A stretch of DNA of 64,000 nucleotides from contig NC_092564.1 in assembly GCF_037975245.1 (NCBI RefSeq), forward strand, positions 29,124,484 through 29,188,483, given 5' to 3'. The translations under genes and the position numbers were made by a program. The notes under the pieces are model-generated. The model ran no database searches. It saw only the letters and a list, made by a program, of their open reading frames with translations, and was not told where the DNA came from. Positions 61,501 to 64,000 of this stretch are shown here, piece by piece. Origin of the DNA: Apostichopus japonicus (Eukaryota; Echinodermata; Holothuroidea; Aspidochirotida; Stichopodidae). The first letter of the stretch is position 1, and the number at the start of each line of letters is the position of its first letter.

Positions 61501-62123
61501 GTTTCCAGAGACCGTATGAGATCGCTAAAAAAGCTAACTGCCCCCACCTGGTCTCGAGCCCGCGATCCAAAATACGTCACGCTCTCGAGGTACAGAGCAA
61601 CCAACCGCGCCACGACAGCAGTTGATATTAATCTATGTTCGTTTCTAATACTTAAAATTCCAGAGACCGTATGGGATCGCGGCAAAAGCAAACTGCCCCC
61701 ACCTGGTCTCGAGCACGCGATCCAAAATACGTCACGCTCTCGAGGTACAGAGCAACCAACCGCGCCACGACAGCAGTTGATATAAATCTATGTTCGTTTC
61801 TAATACTTAAAGTTTCCAGAGACCGTATGAGATCGCGGCAAAAGCAAACTGCCCCCACCTGGATTCGAGCCCGCGATCCAAAATACGTCACGCTCTGGAG
61901 GTACAGAGCAACCAACCGCGCCACGACAGCAGTTGATATAAATCTATGTTCGTTTCTAATACTTAAAGTTTCCAGAGACCGTATGGGATCGCGGCAAAAG
62001 CAAACTGCCCCCACCTGGTCTCGAGCCCGCGATCCAAAATACGTCACGCTCTGGAGGTACAGAGCAACCAACCGCGCCACGACAGCAGTTGATATAAATC
62101 TATGTTCGTTTCTAATACTTAAA
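61501..62123 (+). repeat. 4-monomer unit, copy 1 (623 bp)
   Basis: The order is GTTTCCAGAG with GATCGCTAAAAAAGC; a CTTAAAATTCCAG-start GTATGGG copy with GAGCACGCG; GTTTCCAGAG/GGATTCGAG/CTCTGGAGG; and GTTTCCAGAG/GTATGGG/CTCTGGAGG. All marks recur 623 bp later. Confidence 0.93.
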
Positions 62124-62746
62124 GTTTCCAGAGACCGTATGAGATCGCTAAAAAAGCTAACTGCCCCCACCTGGTCTCGAGCCCGCGATCCAAAATACGT
62201 CACGCTCTCGAGGTACAGAGCAACCAACCGCGCCACGACAGCAGTTGATATAAATCTATGTTCGTTTCTAATACTTAAAATTCCAGAGACCGTATGGGAT
62301 CGCGGCAAAAGCAAACTGCCCCCACCTGGTCTCGAGCACGCGATCCAAAATACGTCACGCTCTCGAGGTACAGAGCAACCAACCGCGCCACGACAGCAGT
62401 TGATATAAATCTATGTTCGTTTCTAATACTTAAAGTTTCCAGAGACCGTATGAGATCGCGGCAAAAGCAAACTGCCCCCACCTGGATTCGAGCCCGCGAT
62501 CCAAAATACGTCACGCTCTGGAGGTACAGAGCAACCAACCGCGCCACGACAGCAGTTGATATAAATCTATGTTCGTTTCTAATACTTAAAGTTTCCAGAG
62601 ACCGTATGGGATCGCGGCAAAAGCAAACTGCCCCCACCTGGTCTCGAGCCCGCGATCCAAAATACGTCACGCTCTGGAGGTACAGAGCAACCAACCGCGC
62701 CACGACAGCAGTTGATATAAATCTATGTTCGTTTCTAATACTTAAA
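62124..62746 (+). repeat. 4-monomer unit, copy 2 (623 bp)
   Basis: This is the tandem copy of 61501-62123. GCTAAAAAAGC is near 62146 and GAGCACGCG near 62335. I noticed only one difference, the private GATATTAATC of copy 1 near 61625. Confidence 0.93.
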
Positions 62747-63991
62747 GTTCCAGAGACCGTATGAGATCGCGGAAAAAGCAAACTGCCCCCACTTGGTCTC
62801 GAGCCCGCGATCCAAAATACGTCACGCTCTGGAGGTACAGAGCAACCAACCGCGCCACGACAGCAGTTGATATAAATCTATGTTCGTTTCTAATACTTAA
62901 AGTTTCCAGAGACCGTATAAGATCGCGGCAAAAGCAAACTGCCCCCACCTGGTCTCGAGCCCGCGATCCAAAATACGTCACGCTCTGGAGGTACAGAGCA
63001 ACCAACCGCGCCACGACAGCAGTTGATATAAATCTATGTTCGTTTCTAATACTTAAATTTAAAGAGACCGTATGAGATCGCGGAAAAAGCTAACTGCCCC
63101 CACCTGGTCTCGAGCCCGCGATCCAAAATACGTCACGCTCTCTAGGTACAGAGCAACCAACCGCGCCACGACAGCAGTTGATATAAATCTATGTTCGTTT
63201 CTAATACTTAAAGTTCCCAGAGACCGTATGGGATCGCGGCAAAAGGAAACTGCCCTCACCTGGTCTCGAGCCCGCGATCCAAAATACGTCACGCTCTCGA
63301 GGTACAGAGCAACCAACCGCGCCACGACAGCAGTTGATATAAATCTATGTTCGTTTCTAATACTTAAAGTTCCCAGAGACCGTATGGGATCGCGGCAAAA
63401 GCAAACTGCCCCCACCTGGTCTCGAGCCCGCAATAGAAAATACGTCACGCTCTCGAGGTACAGAGCAACCAACCGCGCCACGACAGCAGTTGATATAAAT
63501 CTATGTTCGTTTCTAATACTTAAAGTTTCCAGAGACCGTATGAGATCGCGGCAAAAGCAAACTGCCCCCACCTGGTCTCGAGCCCGCGATCCAAAATACG
63601 TCACGCTCTGGAGGTACAGAGCAACCAACCGCGCCACGACAGCAGTTGATATAAATCTATGTTCGTTTCTAATACTTAAAGTTCCAGAGACCGTATGAGA
63701 TCGCGGAAAAAGCAAACTGCCCCCACTTGGTCTCGAGCCCGCGATCCAAAATAAGTCACGCTCTCGAGGTACAGAGCAACCAACCGCGCCACGACAGCAG
63801 TTGATATAAATCTATGTTCGTTTCTAATACTTAAAGGTCCCAGAGACCGTATGAGATCGCGGCAAAAGCAAACTGCCCCCACCTGGTCTCGAGCCCGCGA
63901 TCCAAAATACGTCACGCTCTCGAGGTACAGAGCAACCAACCGCGCCACGACAGCAGTTGATATAAATCTATGTTCGTTTCTAATACTTAAA
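62747..63991 (+). repeat. Eight-monomer right-edge segment
   Basis: The segment includes a CGGAAAAAGC/CACTTGG copy at 62747, a TTTAAAGAG-start copy with CTCTCTAGG (about 63058), an AAAAGGAAAC copy, a CCCGCAATAGAAAATACG copy near 63430 and an AAAATAAGTC copy near 63750. There is no clean tandem order. Confidence 0.75.
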
Positions 63992-64000
63992 GTTCCCAGA
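63992..64000 (+). repeat. Partial monomer at right edge
   Basis: The last nine bases, GTTCCCAGA, are the start of another monomer, so the array continues to the right of the window. Confidence 0.95.

Larger units (their letters stand above)
1..64000. repeat. Tandem satellite array, 156-bp monomer, 411 complete copies
   Basis: The same roughly 156-bp sequence recurs head to tail from the first base to the last. I define a monomer as starting at the G after CTTAAA. The first full start is 27 and the last start is 63992. Summing the segments between anchor positions, allowing for each visible indel, gives 411 complete monomers. All run in the same direction, and no foreign sequence interrupts them. 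Monomers differ mainly in the first 33 bases and at a few later sites, and they are arranged in higher-order repeats. Such long homogeneous arrays are known from eukaryotic centromeric, pericentromeric and subtelomeric heterochromatin. Which of these applies, and in which species, cannot be decided here. I do not recognise the monomer as a named satellite. Confidence 0.99.

Noticed and set aside
1-64000. Dozens of long open reading frames on both strands as repeat-protein genes
   Set aside because: They follow directly from a 156-bp period with one stop-free frame per strand, overlap each other on opposite strands, show no recognisable domain or start context, and break wherever 155-bp monomers occur.
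1-64000. CRISPR array
   Set aside because: The period is 155-156 bp and the whole period is repeated. There are no unique spacers between short conserved repeats, and no cas genes.
1-64000. Identity with the plant centromeric satellites CentO or CentC
   Set aside because: Only the length agrees. I see no shared sequence that I can support from memory, and a database search would be needed.

Overview
The whole window is one uninterrupted head-to-tail satellite DNA array. The monomer is 156 bp, often 155 bp in the right half. Counting from the G that follows each CTTAAA, 411 complete monomers lie between 27 and 63991, with a partial monomer at each edge. All copies have the same orientation. 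I see no unrelated insertion, transposon, conventional gene, rRNA or canonical tRNA gene anywhere in the 64 kb. An array like this points to eukaryotic constitutive heterochromatin (centromeric, pericentromeric or subtelomeric) assembled from long reads. The species cannot be read from the sequence. The consensus is about 51% GC (hand count 79/156) and keeps 13 CpG per monomer, so CpG is not depleted.

Layout. 27-1273 is a short lead-in built on a 4-monomer repeat. 1274-13101 is a tandem pair of nearly identical 38-monomer, 5914-bp units, followed by a shortened relative to 15126. 15127-22.6 kb is a more diverged region with a 19-monomer periodicity (2963 bp). 22.3-24.5 kb is a 7-monomer, 1090-bp tandem pair. 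24.9-28.7 kb is a 12-monomer, 1869-bp tandem pair with a nested 4-monomer (623 bp) repeat. From about 30 kb the array changes character: one-base-shorter monomers become frequent, new subfamilies appear (GTATGGG, CTCTGGAGG, CGGAAAAAG), and blocks of 0.8-2.8 kb recur at distances of 3.7, 8.9, 10.9 and 14.8 kb, with small young tandem units near 44-46, 52 and 61-62 kb.

Monomer anatomy. The minus strand holds a tRNA-promoter-like pair: TGGCGCGGTTGG (11/12 to the Pol III A box) and, 40 nt downstream, GGCTCGAGACC (10/11 to the B box). This suggests that the satellite came from a tRNA-related or SINE-like element. T4/T5 runs on that strand argue against long Pol III transcripts. The monomer also has an 8-bp inverted repeat (GATCGCGG/CCGCGATC), two XhoI sites, and a conserved AT-rich 36-bp tail.

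Because 156 is 52 codons and one frame on each strand lacks stops, very long open frames run through the array (up to 1181 codons). They are products of the periodicity, not genes, and they collapse where 155-bp monomers occur.
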